A program made the position numbers and the translations under genes. A stretch of 64,000 bases of DNA, taken from the NCBI RefSeq assembly GCF_016918855.1, contig NZ_JADKYB010000001.1:248001-312000 (forward strand), written 5' to 3'. The notes under the pieces were generated by a model, which was not told where the DNA came from, did not search any database, and worked only from the letters and a program-made list of their open reading frames with translations. How positions within the stretch are numbered: the stretch's first letter is position 1; the number at the start of each line of letters is the position of its first letter. The stretch is from Actinacidiphila acididurans. Its GTDB lineage: Bacteria; Actinomycetota; Actinomycetes; Streptomycetales; Streptomycetaceae. This document shows positions 42,626 to 51,970 of the stretch, piece after piece.

Positions 42626-44797
42626 GTGACGACGATCACGCGCTACTGCCTGCAACACAAACGCCTCGTGGTTCTCGCCTGGGTGCTCATGGCAGTCCTC
42701 GGGGCCGCACTCGCCACCACGACGCTCAACCGTCTGACGCACAACCTGGCGACCCCCGGCACCGCCGGATACGACGCGAACGCGCACATGATGCGGACCT
42801 TCGGCGTCGACGGGAACGAGCAGCCCACGATCGCCGTGCTGACCCTCCCGGCGAACGAGGACATGCACACCGCCACGGGCCAGGCCATCGCGGCACATGT
42901 CTTCGGCGCCGCGAACCAGGCCGGGCACCTCGCCGTGGCCGACTACGCCGGCACGCACAACCCCAAGCTGATCTCCGCGGACGGGCGCACCACCTGGGCC
43001 GTTTTCGACATGCCGAACCCGGACATCCCGGCCGGGGCAGGCGTCATGGACGCCATTCCACACGCCCTCCACTCCGCGGCGCCGCCGGGCGTGTCCGTCT
43101 CGGTGACCGGCTTCGAGCAACTGCAGACCGTCGGCGGCGCGAGTTCCTCCGGCGGGCCCGGCATCCTGGTGGAGACGATCATCGGCGGCGTCGGCGCGCT
43201 CATTGTGCTGCTGTTCGTCTTCGGCTCCGGCATCGCCATCGTGCCACTGCTGATCGCGATCCCGTCCATCCTCGTCAGCCTGCTGCTGATCTTCGGGCTG
43301 ACCCAGGCGATGAGCGTCAACTTCCTGGTGCAGTACCTGGCCGCGGTGATGGGACTGGGCATCGCGGTGGACTACTCGCTGCTGCTTGTGACCCGATGGC
43401 GCGAGGAACGCGAGGCCGGGCGCGAGAACGAGGAGGCGATCATCGCCGCCGGGCCGACTGCCGGGCGCGCCGTACTCCTCAGCGGCCTGACCGTCGCCGT
43501 CGGACTGCTCTCCCTGGTCGTGATGCCGGCGCAGTTCCTGCGCAGCATCGGAATCGGCGGCATGCTCATCCCGCTCTCGGCGATCGCCGCGGCCGTCACC
43601 CTGCTCCCGATCATCCTGGCCACCATCGGCCCGGCCCTGGACAAGCGCAGGTTCGTGCGCAGCGGCTCGACCACATACAGCCGCGCCTGGGCGTGGTGGG
43701 GCCGCAACATCGTGCGGCGCCGGTGGATCGCCGGTATCGGCGGTCTCGCCGCGGTGCTGGTCCTGGCGGCGCCCGCGCTGTCGATCAACACCGGTCCGGC
43801 GCGCGCGAACTCCCTCGGCGGCACCGGCGCTCCCGCGCAGACACTGCACGCCCTCGAGGCGACCGGTGTGCCGAGCGCGGTTGTCTTCCCGATCCAGGTA
43901 CTCACCCACGGCGGACCCGCGGCGGCGGACCAGGTCGCGACGATCGCCGCGCGGACGAAGGGCATCTACACGGTGCTCGCCCCATCGACCCGGTCGTTCC
44001 GGCATGGCGGCGATTCGATGCTGACGCTCATCCCGACGGCGGAGGGCAACACATCGGCGGGCACCGACACGGTCGGCCGCCTGCGCGACGCCGTGGCCGG
44101 TGTGCCCGGTGGCGTGGAGGTCGGCGGGAACACGGCACAGAACGTCGACTTCAACCACGCCGTCTACGGCAACTTCCCGCTGCTGCTCGCCGTACTGTCG
44201 CTGGTCACGTTCCTGCTGCTGCTGCGCACCTTCCGCTCGGTCGTGCTCGCGGCGAAGGCAGTGATCGTCAACGTGATCTCACTCGGCGCGTCCTTCGGCT
44301 TCCTGGTGCTGTTCTGGCAGAACGGCCACGGGTCGAACCAGTTCTACAACGTGCCCGCGACCGGATCGATCCAGAACTGGATCCCCATCGTCTCGTTCGC
44401 GTTCCTGTTCGGCATCTCGATGGACTACGAGGTCTTCATCCTCTCCCGCATGCGCGAGGAGTACGACCGGACCGGCGAGACCAACACCGCGGTGGTCGAG
44501 GCGCTCGCCCGCACCGGCCGTCTGGTCACCTGCGCGGCGGTCATCCTCGCGATCTCCTTCACCTCCCTGAGTTCGGCCCCGGACATCACGGTGGAGATGA
44601 TCGCGACGGGAATCGGCGCCGGCATCCTCGTCGACGCCCTGATCGTGCGCACCCTGCTGGTGCCCGCCTTCGTCGCCGTCATGGGCCGCTGGAACTGGTG
44701 GATGCCCGCCGCTCTCGCCCGCCTCCTGCGCGTCCCCCCGTCCCCCGCGCTCCCCCCGCCCGCGACCGCGGCGGAGGAGCAGGTGGCGTCCCTGTAA
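42626..44797 (+). CDS. MMPL family RND transporter
   Basis: The 723-residue protein has the same plan as the transporter at 38995: GLGIAVDYSLLLVTRWREER in the first half, FGISMDYEVFILSRMREEYD in the second, and about twelve transmembrane helices. GTG 42626 follows GAAAGG at nine bases, and the protein begins TTITRYCLQHKRLVVLAWVL, a normal MMPL start. The two pumps point away from each other around the DedA remnant. A strong hairpin follows the stop codon. Confidence 0.9.
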   Translation: MTTITRYCLQHKRLVVLAWVLMAVLGAALATTTLNRLTHNLATPGTAGYDANAHMMRTFGVDGNEQPTIAVLTLPANEDMHTATGQAIAAHVFGAANQAGHLAVADYAGTHNPKLISADGRTTWAVFDMPNPDIPAGAGVMDAIPHALHSAAPPGVSVSVTGFEQLQTVGGASSSGGPGILVETIIGGVGALIVLLFVFGSGIAIVPLLIAIPSILVSLLLIFGLTQAMSVNFLVQYLAAVMGLGIAVDYSLLLVTRWREEREAGRENEEAIIAAGPTAGRAVLLSGLTVAVGLLSLVVMPAQFLRSIGIGGMLIPLSAIAAAVTLLPIILATIGPALDKRRFVRSGSTTYSRAWAWWGRNIVRRRWIAGIGGLAAVLVLAAPALSINTGPARANSLGGTGAPAQTLHALEATGVPSAVVFPIQVLTHGGPAAADQVATIAARTKGIYTVLAPSTRSFRHGGDSMLTLIPTAEGNTSAGTDTVGRLRDAVAGVPGGVEVGGNTAQNVDFNHAVYGNFPLLLAVLSLVTFLLLLRTFRSVVLAAKAVIVNVISLGASFGFLVLFWQNGHGSNQFYNVPATGSIQNWIPIVSFAFLFGISMDYEVFILSRMREEYDRTGETNTAVVEALARTGRLVTCAAVILAISFTSLSSAPDITVEMIATGIGAGILVDALIVRTLLVPAFVAVMGRWNWWMPAALARLLRVPPSPALPPPATAAEEQVASL

Positions 44798-44827
44798 GGG
44801 CCGCAGTACAACAGGTGTCGGCGCAGC

Positions 44828-44882
44828 GAGGTGGCGCGGCAGCCACGTCCCGTCCCCGGGTCCGTCGCTGCCGCGCCACCTC
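44828..44882 (+). terminator. Perfect 16-bp stem-loop terminator
   Basis: GAGGTGGCGCGGCAGC (44828-44843) pairs completely with 44867-44882, loop 23 bases, starting 30 bp after the MMPL stop codon. From 44883 to 45164 no gene is seen. Confidence 0.7.
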
Positions 44883-45164
44883 TGGTCGACGGTCAGGCCG
44901 TGGGGGTTTTCGACAGCTGCTGACGGGTCGGCCGGGGCGTCGTGCTTGCACGGCCGTGCCGGGGCCTTGGCGAATCCTGTGCCGTACGCGGAGCACATGC
45001 TCGGTGGTGAGGCCGTCTGCCGGGTGGTCATGGATCGGCCCTCGGCGTGTCGCTGAAGCTGGTCAGACGGCCCTGCCCGGCGGGGCCGGCGCAACTCACC
45101 GTGGCCGTCGAGCGGCTCGCAAACCCCTCAAAGCGAAGCAAGCCCGATCACACGAACCTGCTGG

Positions 45165-45410
45165 CTACAGACCTGAACCAGTGACCCGCGAAGTACGGGT
45201 CTGCTTGAGCCGCGGCGCGTACAGCAGGCCCTCGTCGGCGAAGGCGATCAGCCAATCGGAGCTCTCGTCGATGTCGGCGCTCCACTGGAAGCCGCCTCCC
45301 GACTGCAGGGTGGCGAAGCCGTGGCAGAGGCCGCGGAGCATGCGCGGGGCGTGGTCCACGTCGGACCGCTCGATCTCGTAGCCGCGCAGGACCGCCGTGA
45401 AGGAGCCGAA
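45165..45410 (-). pseudogene. C-terminal fragment of a TetR regulator (WHG domain)
   Basis: The frame reads FGSFTAVLRGYEI, APRMLRGLCHGFATLQSGGG and FQWSADIDESSDWLIAFADE. This fits the WHG-type ligand domain of TetR proteins (family RALRSALHGFVxLExxGGF, DxDxSFDxLVxxLDxGL). The DNA-binding half is absent, and the region 45411-45638 shows nothing recognisable. Confidence 0.5.
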
Positions 45411-45638
45411 CCGCTGCCCCCCGGTGGCCACCGGATCGTCCGGGCCCGAAGTTTCCACTCCGATCCTCCGGCGTACCAGCCCTCGACGGGCTCGTGCCGC
45501 CGTCGACTCCATCCCATGGGTACGCGGCGCCCTCGCTGACGCAGGACCGTGGACCGCGTGCGGCCACGCGAGCATCACCCGAGGTGTCCCGAAGGTGTGT
45601 CATCGGTGTACGGGTGAGCTTGCGCGGCCTGCCACCCG

Positions 45639-46916
45639 CTACAAAGGCACGCTGTCCCGAAGGACGATGCAGACCGGAGACTGGACGGACACCACATCTC
45701 CCGACCGACGCAGCCGCCCGGTGTCCTGAATCACGCTGAAGGGCACGATGGTGTTGGTCACCTGGTTGGCGGCGAACAGTCGGCCGCCGGAGGAGTCGAG
45801 CGTGAAGAACCGCGGGACGTAACCCTCGGTCGAGGCCCAGTCCACTGGGGAGAGCAGCCCGGTGGCCGCATCAACCCTCCATATGCCGATGGTGTCTTGT
45901 GGACTCTGCGGGTCGATGACCCCCGATCCGCTGCGGTTCGAGGCATAGACGTAGCGGCCCGACGGGTCGACGGTGATTTCGGCCGGCCGGACGTCGCCGG
46001 TCATCGTCGGGGGCTGAGACGGGAGCACTTGCAGCGGCTGAAGTACTCCGTGACCGACGTCCCATTGATAGGTGGTGACCGTCGCGCGCAGCTCGTCGAT
46101 CGAGTAGGCGTACGGCAGCGCGGGGTTGAAGGCGATATGGCGCGGGCCCGTGATTTCCCGCACCTGGACCCAGCCGGGGTCGTTGAAGGCGAGCGCGCCG
46201 GTCGAGGAATCCATGGTCAGCACGAACACGCGGTCCAGGCCGCGGTTGGCCACCACCAGCCACCGGCCTGTCGGGTCGAACGTCGCCTGGTGCGGCTGGG
46301 ACCCCAACTGCTGGGTCCTGTGAGGGCCGGGCGTTCCGGGGAACCCGATGTCGCCGGCGATTGAGCCGAGCGACCCGTCGGAACGGATCGGCAGGGTGAC
46401 GACGGTGCCCGGAACGTCGAGGTTGGCCACGACCAGGAAGCGGCCGCTCGGGTCGACGGTCACCGTGACCGGGTTCTGGCGGCCCGTGTCCACGATGTTC
46501 AGCAGCGTCAGCTCACCGGTGGACTGATCGATCGCGAAGGAGCTGACGTAGTGGCTGTCGCCGTGCACGGCATAGAGGAAGTGCCCCTGGTGGTCCAATG
46601 TGAGGAACGACGGGTTCACCGGCAGCGGGTTGCCGCTGCCCACCGGAGCCGAAGGATCGCTGGTTGCGTGGACTACTTGAATGAGCCGCCAGCTTTGTGA
46701 ATAGGCGTCGATGCGGAAGACGCTGATCCCCTCGCCGGTCCCGGAGACGTGATCGGTGTAGCTGCCGACGTAGGCGACCGACGGAGCCTGTCCGGTCGTG
46801 CCCGGTGCAGCGCCCGTGGCCTGCGCCGGGCCCGTGGTGAGAAGCTGGACGCCCGCGGTGGCGGTGGCGGCGACGGCGCCCTGGAGAAATCGGCGACGGT
46901 TGAGCTGGGATGTCAT
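45639..46916 (-). CDS. Secreted lactonase-like beta-propeller protein (Tat substrate)
   Basis: The 425-residue protein starts with a Tat signal: NRRRFLQGA followed by VAATATAGVQLLTTGPAQAT, cleavage probably near residue 35. The rest is a seven-bladed propeller of the PgL/3-carboxymuconate-cyclase family with recurring blade motifs: PSFLTLDHQGHFLYAVH, PVTVTVDPSGRFLVVANLD, PHQATFDPTGRWLVVANRG and AEITVDPSGRYVYASNR. Family members are lactonases; many secreted ones have unknown substrates. ATG 46916 is chosen because the Tat motif follows at once. It stands alone between debris. Confidence 0.85.
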   Translation of the reverse strand: MTSQLNRRRFLQGAVAATATAGVQLLTTGPAQATGAAPGTTGQAPSVAYVGSYTDHVSGTGEGISVFRIDAYSQSWRLIQVVHATSDPSAPVGSGNPLPVNPSFLTLDHQGHFLYAVHGDSHYVSSFAIDQSTGELTLLNIVDTGRQNPVTVTVDPSGRFLVVANLDVPGTVVTLPIRSDGSLGSIAGDIGFPGTPGPHRTQQLGSQPHQATFDPTGRWLVVANRGLDRVFVLTMDSSTGALAFNDPGWVQVREITGPRHIAFNPALPYAYSIDELRATVTTYQWDVGHGVLQPLQVLPSQPPTMTGDVRPAEITVDPSGRYVYASNRSGSGVIDPQSPQDTIGIWRVDAATGLLSPVDWASTEGYVPRFFTLDSSGGRLFAANQVTNTIVPFSVIQDTGRLRRSGDVVSVQSPVCIVLRDSVPL

Positions 46917-47207
46917 AAAGCTCACAGTCCTTTTCCGAGGTGGGAATGCCACGGCAATCGCGGCGGCCCTCTACCTTGTTCGGTTGTGGCCGTGTCCTCC
47001 GTCATGCTGACCAGGCCAGCGGAGAGCTCACGGCTTCAGCACCGCCGCGGCGGCATCGGTGCGTTCGGTCCTCGCGCGACGGACGATTGGTCGTACGCCG
47101 GCACCGGTATCCCCACTTGTTGCCGAGCCCCCGCGGTGGACGCGGTTGCGCCTTCGGGCCCAAGCCCGGATCATGGCAGGCGGTTCCTTACCAGAGCCTT
47201 TCGGCGA

Positions 47208-47400
47208 TCACTCATGTCCTGTCGCATTGAGTGAGTTTGCTCCGCTTTGACGGACACCGTTGGTGCGGTGGTCGGGCGCGAGAGCGGTCTCGTACTCGGC
47301 GGGACTTCAGTAGCCAAGGCTGCTGTGCACCCTGCGTATGTTGTCCCGGCCCCGTATTCCGGCCCACGCCAGGTTGGACTCGTGCAAGCACGCGCGAGCA
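47208..47400 (-). mobile_element. IS3-family transposase C-terminal remnant
   Basis: The minus strand reads DNIRRVHSSLGY, TGA, SPAEYETALAPDHRTNGVRQ and SGANSLN, the usual end of IS3-type OrfB proteins (RRHSSLGYxSPAEYE). The catalytic core is missing. A closely similar end occurs near 53507-53541. No intact gene lies between 46917 and 47481. Confidence 0.6.
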
Positions 47401-47481
47401 ACATCAGGAACAGGCTGCCGGAACGCGCTGGAGGCCGGCGGCGTGCGCTGCCCCAGGCCGTCATCCCGGGTTGATCATGCC

Positions 47482-47694
47482 TCAGCGGATCAGGGATCGC
47501 AGCAGCGGAATGCTTGCCCCGAAGTCGGTGAGCCCGGCGAGGATCGCGCTGGCGACGGGTTCGCCGCTGAGGAAGGTCAGGCCCCCGGCCACCGAGCCGA
47601 TGAAGGCCGCGGCGAGGATGATGAGGGCGGTATGCACCGTCAGGAACGGCGTCGGATCGGGCTGATTCGGCGGGGTGTGGCTGGGCGTCGTCAT
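47482..47694 (-). CDS. Small membrane protein of unknown function
   Basis: The 70-residue protein starts MTTPSHTPPNQPDPTPFL and contains two hydrophobic segments, ALIILAAAFIGSVAGGLTFL and VASAILAGLTDFGASIPLL. GAAGGAG precedes the ATG at 47694. It is divergent from the large NTPase gene, 178 bp apart. Codon bias supports real coding. The function is unknown; a holin-like or regulatory membrane peptide are possibilities only. Confidence 0.6.
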   Translation of the reverse strand: MTTPSHTPPNQPDPTPFLTVHTALIILAAAFIGSVAGGLTFLSGEPVASAILAGLTDFGASIPLLRSLIR

Positions 47695-47872
47695 GGTCTT
47701 CTCCTTCGAGCGGCCGGGGTTCCCCGGGCCGGGCCGGCGGCCGGTGTCGGCTCGGGCACCACACTGCGGCTCGGGAGAAGATCAACTCCCAGTTGCGACA
47801 AGGAACTCTGATCGATTCGGCAGGGGCCCGGAACGGGCCCCGCTGTGGTCGCCCGTCGGGCAGGATGATGCG

Positions 47873-50233
47873 ATGAGTCGCGACAAGGGGGGCCGCCCGG
47901 TCCGGCGGCCGCGGATGCTGGAACGGGCGTTGCCGGCGCCGGGTCCGTTGCGGGACCTGAAGGATCTGCTGTATGAGCTGTACGCGGCGGCGGGTGCGCC
48001 CAGCCTCGACGAGATGGCCGCGGACGTCGCCGAGGACGACGACCTGCCGGGTGCGCCGAGCCGGGACACCATCGGACGCTGCATCAGTTCGCCCACGCTG
48101 CCGCCCGGACAGGCGGACGCGGTCGCCGTCGCGGTCGTGCTGGCGCGCCGGGCCAGGTGGGACGAGGACGACGCGGCCGCACGGGTGCGCGCGCTGTGGG
48201 TTGAGGCGCTGATGCGCGTCCCCGTGGGCCGGCCGATCGGCGAGTACGACGACCGGCTCGTGCTCGACGACCTGGAGGTGCACCCGGCGCTGTCCCCGGC
48301 GGCCCCCGGCACCGGGCTCGGCGCGTTGCCCGCCTACGTCGCCCGGCGGTTCGACGAGGAGCTGGCCGAGGTGGTCGCCGCCGTGGTGGCGGGCGGGCGA
48401 AGCGACATCGCGGTGCTGGTCGGCGGTTCATCGACCGGCAAGACCCGGGCCTGCTGGGAGGCGGTCCGGAGGCTGCCGGACGGCTGGCGACTGTGGCACC
48501 CAGTCGAACCCGACCCCGCTTCGGCCCTGATCGGACAGCTGGACCGGGTGGCGCCGCAGACAGTGGTGTGGCTGAACGAGGCCCAGCACTACCTGCTCGA
48601 CCCGGAACACGGCAAGCAGCTCGCCAGTAAACTTCGTACCCTGCTCAATGCGCCCGACAGGGGGCCGGTCCTGATCCTGGGCACCATCTGGCCCGAGCAC
48701 TGGGCCACCCTCACTTCCGAGTCGAGTCGGGGACTGGACCCTCACGCGCAGGCCCGCCAGCTGGTCAAGAACCGCAGCATCGTCGTCCCTGGCGTGTTCA
48801 CCAGTGAGGAACTGGCGGCGGCCCGCTCCTCGGCCGCCACCGATTCGCGCATGGCGGAAGCCCTTCAGCGCGCCGAACAAGGGCAGATCACGCAGTACCT
48901 CGCGGGCGCACCTGCCCTGATCGAACGCTATCGTGCGGCGCCGCCGGCCGCGCGGGCGCTCATCGAGGCCGCCATGGACGCTCGGCGGCTGGGCCACGGT
49001 CTCGCGCTTCCGCGGCCCCTGCTGGAGACCGGCGCCGAGGGCTATCTCACCGATATCGAGTGGGACCTGCTGGACGACGACTGGCTGGAGGGCGCCCTCG
49101 CCTACACGTCCATGCCGCTGCGCGGTACGCGGGGCCCGCTCATCCGGATCCGCCCCCGGGCCGGTCATCGGCCGGAATCCGCCCAGCCGGCGTACCGCCT
49201 GGCCGACTTCCTCGAACAGCACGGCCGACAGCGCCGGTACGGCGACCGCGTACCCGTCGCGGCGTGGGATGCACTCGTCCGGCACGCCGCCCCGGGCGAC
49301 CGTGTCCACCTTGCGACCGCTGCCCGGAACCGGGGCCTGCTGCGCATCGCGATGCGCTTCTACGCCGCCGCCGACGGCGATGGCACCGGCAGGCACGAGG
49401 AATGGCGTCTGGCGTCCGCCCTGCTCAAAGACGCGGGGCGGACGGAGGAGTGGCGCACCTGGCACCGTCGTGCTGTTGCGGCCGATGACGACGAAGCTGT
49501 CCACACCGAGGCGCGGATCCTGCGGGAGACGCGGGGGGTTGACGCGGCGCTCGCCTGGTTGCAGGGTGCCGTCGACGCCGGAAGCCTCGCCGCGGTGCGT
49601 GCCATGGCCAGGATGCTGAAAGAGGAAGGACGGTTGCAGGAGGCGCTCGCCTGGTTCCTGCGTGATGCCCAGGCCGGTGCTCCGTCGGCGCTGTACATCG
49701 CCCAGATTCTGGAGAAGCTGGGCCGGATGGACGAAGCGCTGCCCTGGTACCACAAGTCCGTCGAGCAGGGCGACTCCGCCTCCTTGCAGTGGGTTGCCCG
49801 CAGGCTGGACGCGGCGGGCCGGCGGGAGGAGGCGCTCGACTGGTACCTGCGGGCCGTCGACGTGACCGGCGGTTTCCTCTTCATCGGCCGCGCGGCGGAG
49901 CTGATGGAGAAATCGCACGGCACGCAAGCGGCGCTCGCATGGCTCGGTGAGCGCGCCGATCAGGGCGACACCAACGCGCTTGGGGCGGCGGCCTCGCTGC
50001 TGACGGAGGCGGGGAGGGACGAGGCGGCGTTCGCCTGGCTACAGGAGCGGGCCGAGGCCGGCAATGCGGGGGCCCTGCGGGAGGTCGCGGCGATCCTGAA
50101 GCGAGCAGGGCAGCAGGCGCAGGCCCTCACCTACTATGACCTGGCGGCCAGGGCGGGCGACGAGCTCGCCCACATGTGGGGCGCGGAGATGCTGAAGCTG
50201 GCGGGACAGGACGCCGAGGCGCTCACCTGGTAG
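47873..50233 (+). CDS. P-loop NTPase with C-terminal Sel1/TPR-like repeats
   Basis: The 786-residue product begins with a conserved helical domain (LKDLLYELYAAAGAPSLDEM to about residue 110). An NTPase module follows with Walker A GGSSTGKTR near 183-191 and a Walker B-like TVVWLNEAQHYLL near 230. From about 500 on there are many repeats of roughly 34 residues of the type GRxxEALxWYxRAxDxGD, as in Sel1/TPR arrays. This domain order resembles STAND-type signalling ATPases. ATG 47873 follows CAGGA. The frame ends at TAG 50231-50233 inside a repeat (LTW-stop-ERAADAG), where Tyr is expected, and continues intact beyond it. The truncated product would still hold the NTPase and most repeats. Confidence 0.75.
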   Translation: MSRDKGGRPVRRPRMLERALPAPGPLRDLKDLLYELYAAAGAPSLDEMAADVAEDDDLPGAPSRDTIGRCISSPTLPPGQADAVAVAVVLARRARWDEDDAAARVRALWVEALMRVPVGRPIGEYDDRLVLDDLEVHPALSPAAPGTGLGALPAYVARRFDEELAEVVAAVVAGGRSDIAVLVGGSSTGKTRACWEAVRRLPDGWRLWHPVEPDPASALIGQLDRVAPQTVVWLNEAQHYLLDPEHGKQLASKLRTLLNAPDRGPVLILGTIWPEHWATLTSESSRGLDPHAQARQLVKNRSIVVPGVFTSEELAAARSSAATDSRMAEALQRAEQGQITQYLAGAPALIERYRAAPPAARALIEAAMDARRLGHGLALPRPLLETGAEGYLTDIEWDLLDDDWLEGALAYTSMPLRGTRGPLIRIRPRAGHRPESAQPAYRLADFLEQHGRQRRYGDRVPVAAWDALVRHAAPGDRVHLATAARNRGLLRIAMRFYAAADGDGTGRHEEWRLASALLKDAGRTEEWRTWHRRAVAADDDEAVHTEARILRETRGVDAALAWLQGAVDAGSLAAVRAMARMLKEEGRLQEALAWFLRDAQAGAPSALYIAQILEKLGRMDEALPWYHKSVEQGDSASLQWVARRLDAAGRREEALDWYLRAVDVTGGFLFIGRAAELMEKSHGTQAALAWLGERADQGDTNALGAAASLLTEAGRDEAAFAWLQERAEAGNAGALREVAAILKRAGQQAQALTYYDLAARAGDELAHMWGAEMLKLAGQDAEALTW

Positions 50234-50602
50234 GAGCGCGCCGCCGATGCGGGAGCCACCTACGCCCCGCTGCACGCGGCAAGGATCCTGCAGGAAGCGG
50301 GCCGGGTGGATGAGGCCCTCACCTGGTATATGCGGGCAGCGCCGAACGACCCTGGCGAGCTGGGCAACGCGGCGTCGATGCTGCGGGACGCCGGGCGCCG
50401 GGCGGAGGCACTGGTCTGGTATCGGCGCGCCGCTGACGCCGGGGACCGCGATGCACTGCGGGCGACGGCGGAGATGCTGGAAGAGATGGGCCGGGCCGAA
50501 GAGGCCGCCAGACTGACGCGGTACGGCTGGGAGCCCGACGGCACGATCGCCGAGCCGTGGGAGGTGATGGAAGGGACGGCATCGGACGGCGGCGGGCGCT
50601 GA
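50234..50602 (+). other. In-frame continuation of the repeat protein after the TAG
   Basis: The same frame runs another 122 codons with three more repeats (ERAADAGATYAPLHAARILQ, GRVDEALTWYMRAAPND, GRRAEALVWYRRAADAGDRD) and a natural-looking end at 50602. No start codon with a ribosome site opens it separately. Full length without the stop would be 909 residues. Confidence 0.65.
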
Positions 50603-50658
50603 GCTCGGGCCCCGTGGTCGGAGGGGGGCTCGGTGCGGCTACGTATAGGAGCGCGACC

Positions 50659-50874
50659 ATGGCAGAGGCATTGGGGTCGGAAGACCAAGAGGTGGCCGCT
50701 CTGTCCGGCTGGGTGATCAGGACCGAGGCCGATGCCGTGGCCGACACGTGGGCGCCGGCTCTGCGGGGTCTTCAGGAGCGGATGTCGGCCGCGGCGGATG
50801 CGCTGCGGCAGTGCGCGACCAGTCATGAGTGGAATGAGACGCTCATAGGCCGGGACTTCGAGGAGCTCGGGTAG
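50659..50874 (+). CDS. Small helical protein
   Basis: The 71-residue protein MAEALGSEDQEVAALSGWVI to WNETLIGRDFEELG follows AGGAG at seven bases. It is predicted all-helical with a heptad-like middle (LRGLQERMSAAADALRQCAT), similar in size and style to WXG100-like proteins encoded ahead of DUF1023 hydrolases. The next reading frame starts four bases after its stop. It may be the partner of the broken hydrolase that follows. Confidence 0.6.
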   Translation: MAEALGSEDQEVAALSGWVIRTEADAVADTWAPALRGLQERMSAAADALRQCATSHEWNETLIGRDFEELG

Positions 50875-50877
50875 ATG

Positions 50878-51720
50878 ACCGAGACCTTCGCGCTGTGGTG
50901 GAAGCCGGACGTGGAGTGCATCGCCGGGGCCGCTCGCAAGTGACAGAGTCTTTCCGTTTGGGGAGCGCGCACACCCGGCACCAGTTGCATGTGACGGCTC
51001 CCCTGAGGAGGGCCGGCTGGTCGGGTGAGGCCGCTACCGAGGCGTTCGGGTTCCTGGGCGTGGTGGAGGAGCGGTTGGCGATCGGCCGGATCGAGGCGGA
51101 GACCATCGGTGCGGTCCTGACCGTGGTGCACCAGCGCATGGAGCAGACCCAGAGCAACCTGCGCGCTGTGGTGCGGGAGGCGGAGGCCGGCGGGTACGCG
51201 GTGGACGACGCCGGCACGGTGACGGCCCCGAGGAGCACCAACCGCTACGAGGCGCAAGACAGCGGCGCGGAGTCGGCCGGCTACCGGCAACGTATCGACG
51301 CCTTGCCCTCACCATCCCTCGCAGGCGTCGGAGGACGGGCGGAACGTCGACGCGCAGACAGCCATGGAGGTTCTGGGCGTCGACGCGCCGAAACCGCCGC
51401 GGGACCCGAAAGCCGCGGCGACGTGGTGGAAGGGCCTGAGCCCGGACGAGCGGCGCGCGTACGTGCTGCTGTATCCGCAGCTGGCCGGTGGCCTGGACGG
51501 GCTGCCGGCGACGGTGCGGGACGACGCCAACCGCCTCACCCTGGACGAGCAGTTGGACAGCCCGGACTTCGCGACCGGCCACGACTACGGCGTGGCGTCG
51601 AACGCCGTGCTGGACCCGCGGGATCGGCGACTGATGAAGGTCAAGGACACCTGGACGCGTACGAGGGCGCCCGCCGGGCCACTCCTCCATCACCGACACC
51701 ATCGCGGCCGAACTCGGCAA
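50878..51720 (+). pseudogene. Truncated DUF1023-type alpha/beta hydrolase
   Basis: Three frames in order match one protein. The start MTETFALWWKPDVECIAGAA ends in TGA at 50941-50943. Next come HVTAPLRRAGWSGEAATEAF, LAIGRIEAETIGAVLTVVHQ and RMEQTQSNLRAVVREAEAGG. Last are VLGVDAPKPPRDPKAAATWW and GLSPDERRAYVLLYPQLAGG with LDGLPATVRDDANRL. This is the N-terminal helical part of actinobacterial DUF1023 hydrolases. The catalytic alpha/beta domain is gone after about 51640. From 51721 to 51970 nothing is recognised. Confidence 0.6.
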
Positions 51721-51970
51721 GCCAAGTGATGACCTCGTGGACGTGCCCGCTCATCTACGCCACGGGGCCGCCGACGCGCCCACGCAGGACGGCGGTCGCC
51801 TTCCGGTCCAGGTGCGCCCGCGTAGCAAGGGGCGGTGCGCAGGCTCGGAAACGTCCAAAGGGATGCGCTGGTCGCCCTCAAAGCACCGCAACCGGGAAAG
51901 CCTGAAAGCTGTCGGGCCTTCATGTGAGTAACATCCCGGAGCAACATGGAACAAGAGAAAGTGAGCTGAC

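Noticed and set aside
42512..44158. Long minus-strand open frame opposite the second MMPL gene
   Set aside because: Its product is His/Asp/Arg-rich with no motif and is fully explained as the antisense shadow of the transporter.
51670..51800. GHSSITDTIAAELGKPSDDL resembles the end of a tyrosine recombinase
   Set aside because: Only the GHSSIT tetrad-like piece fits; the following residues lack the catalytic Tyr context and no other integrase part is present.
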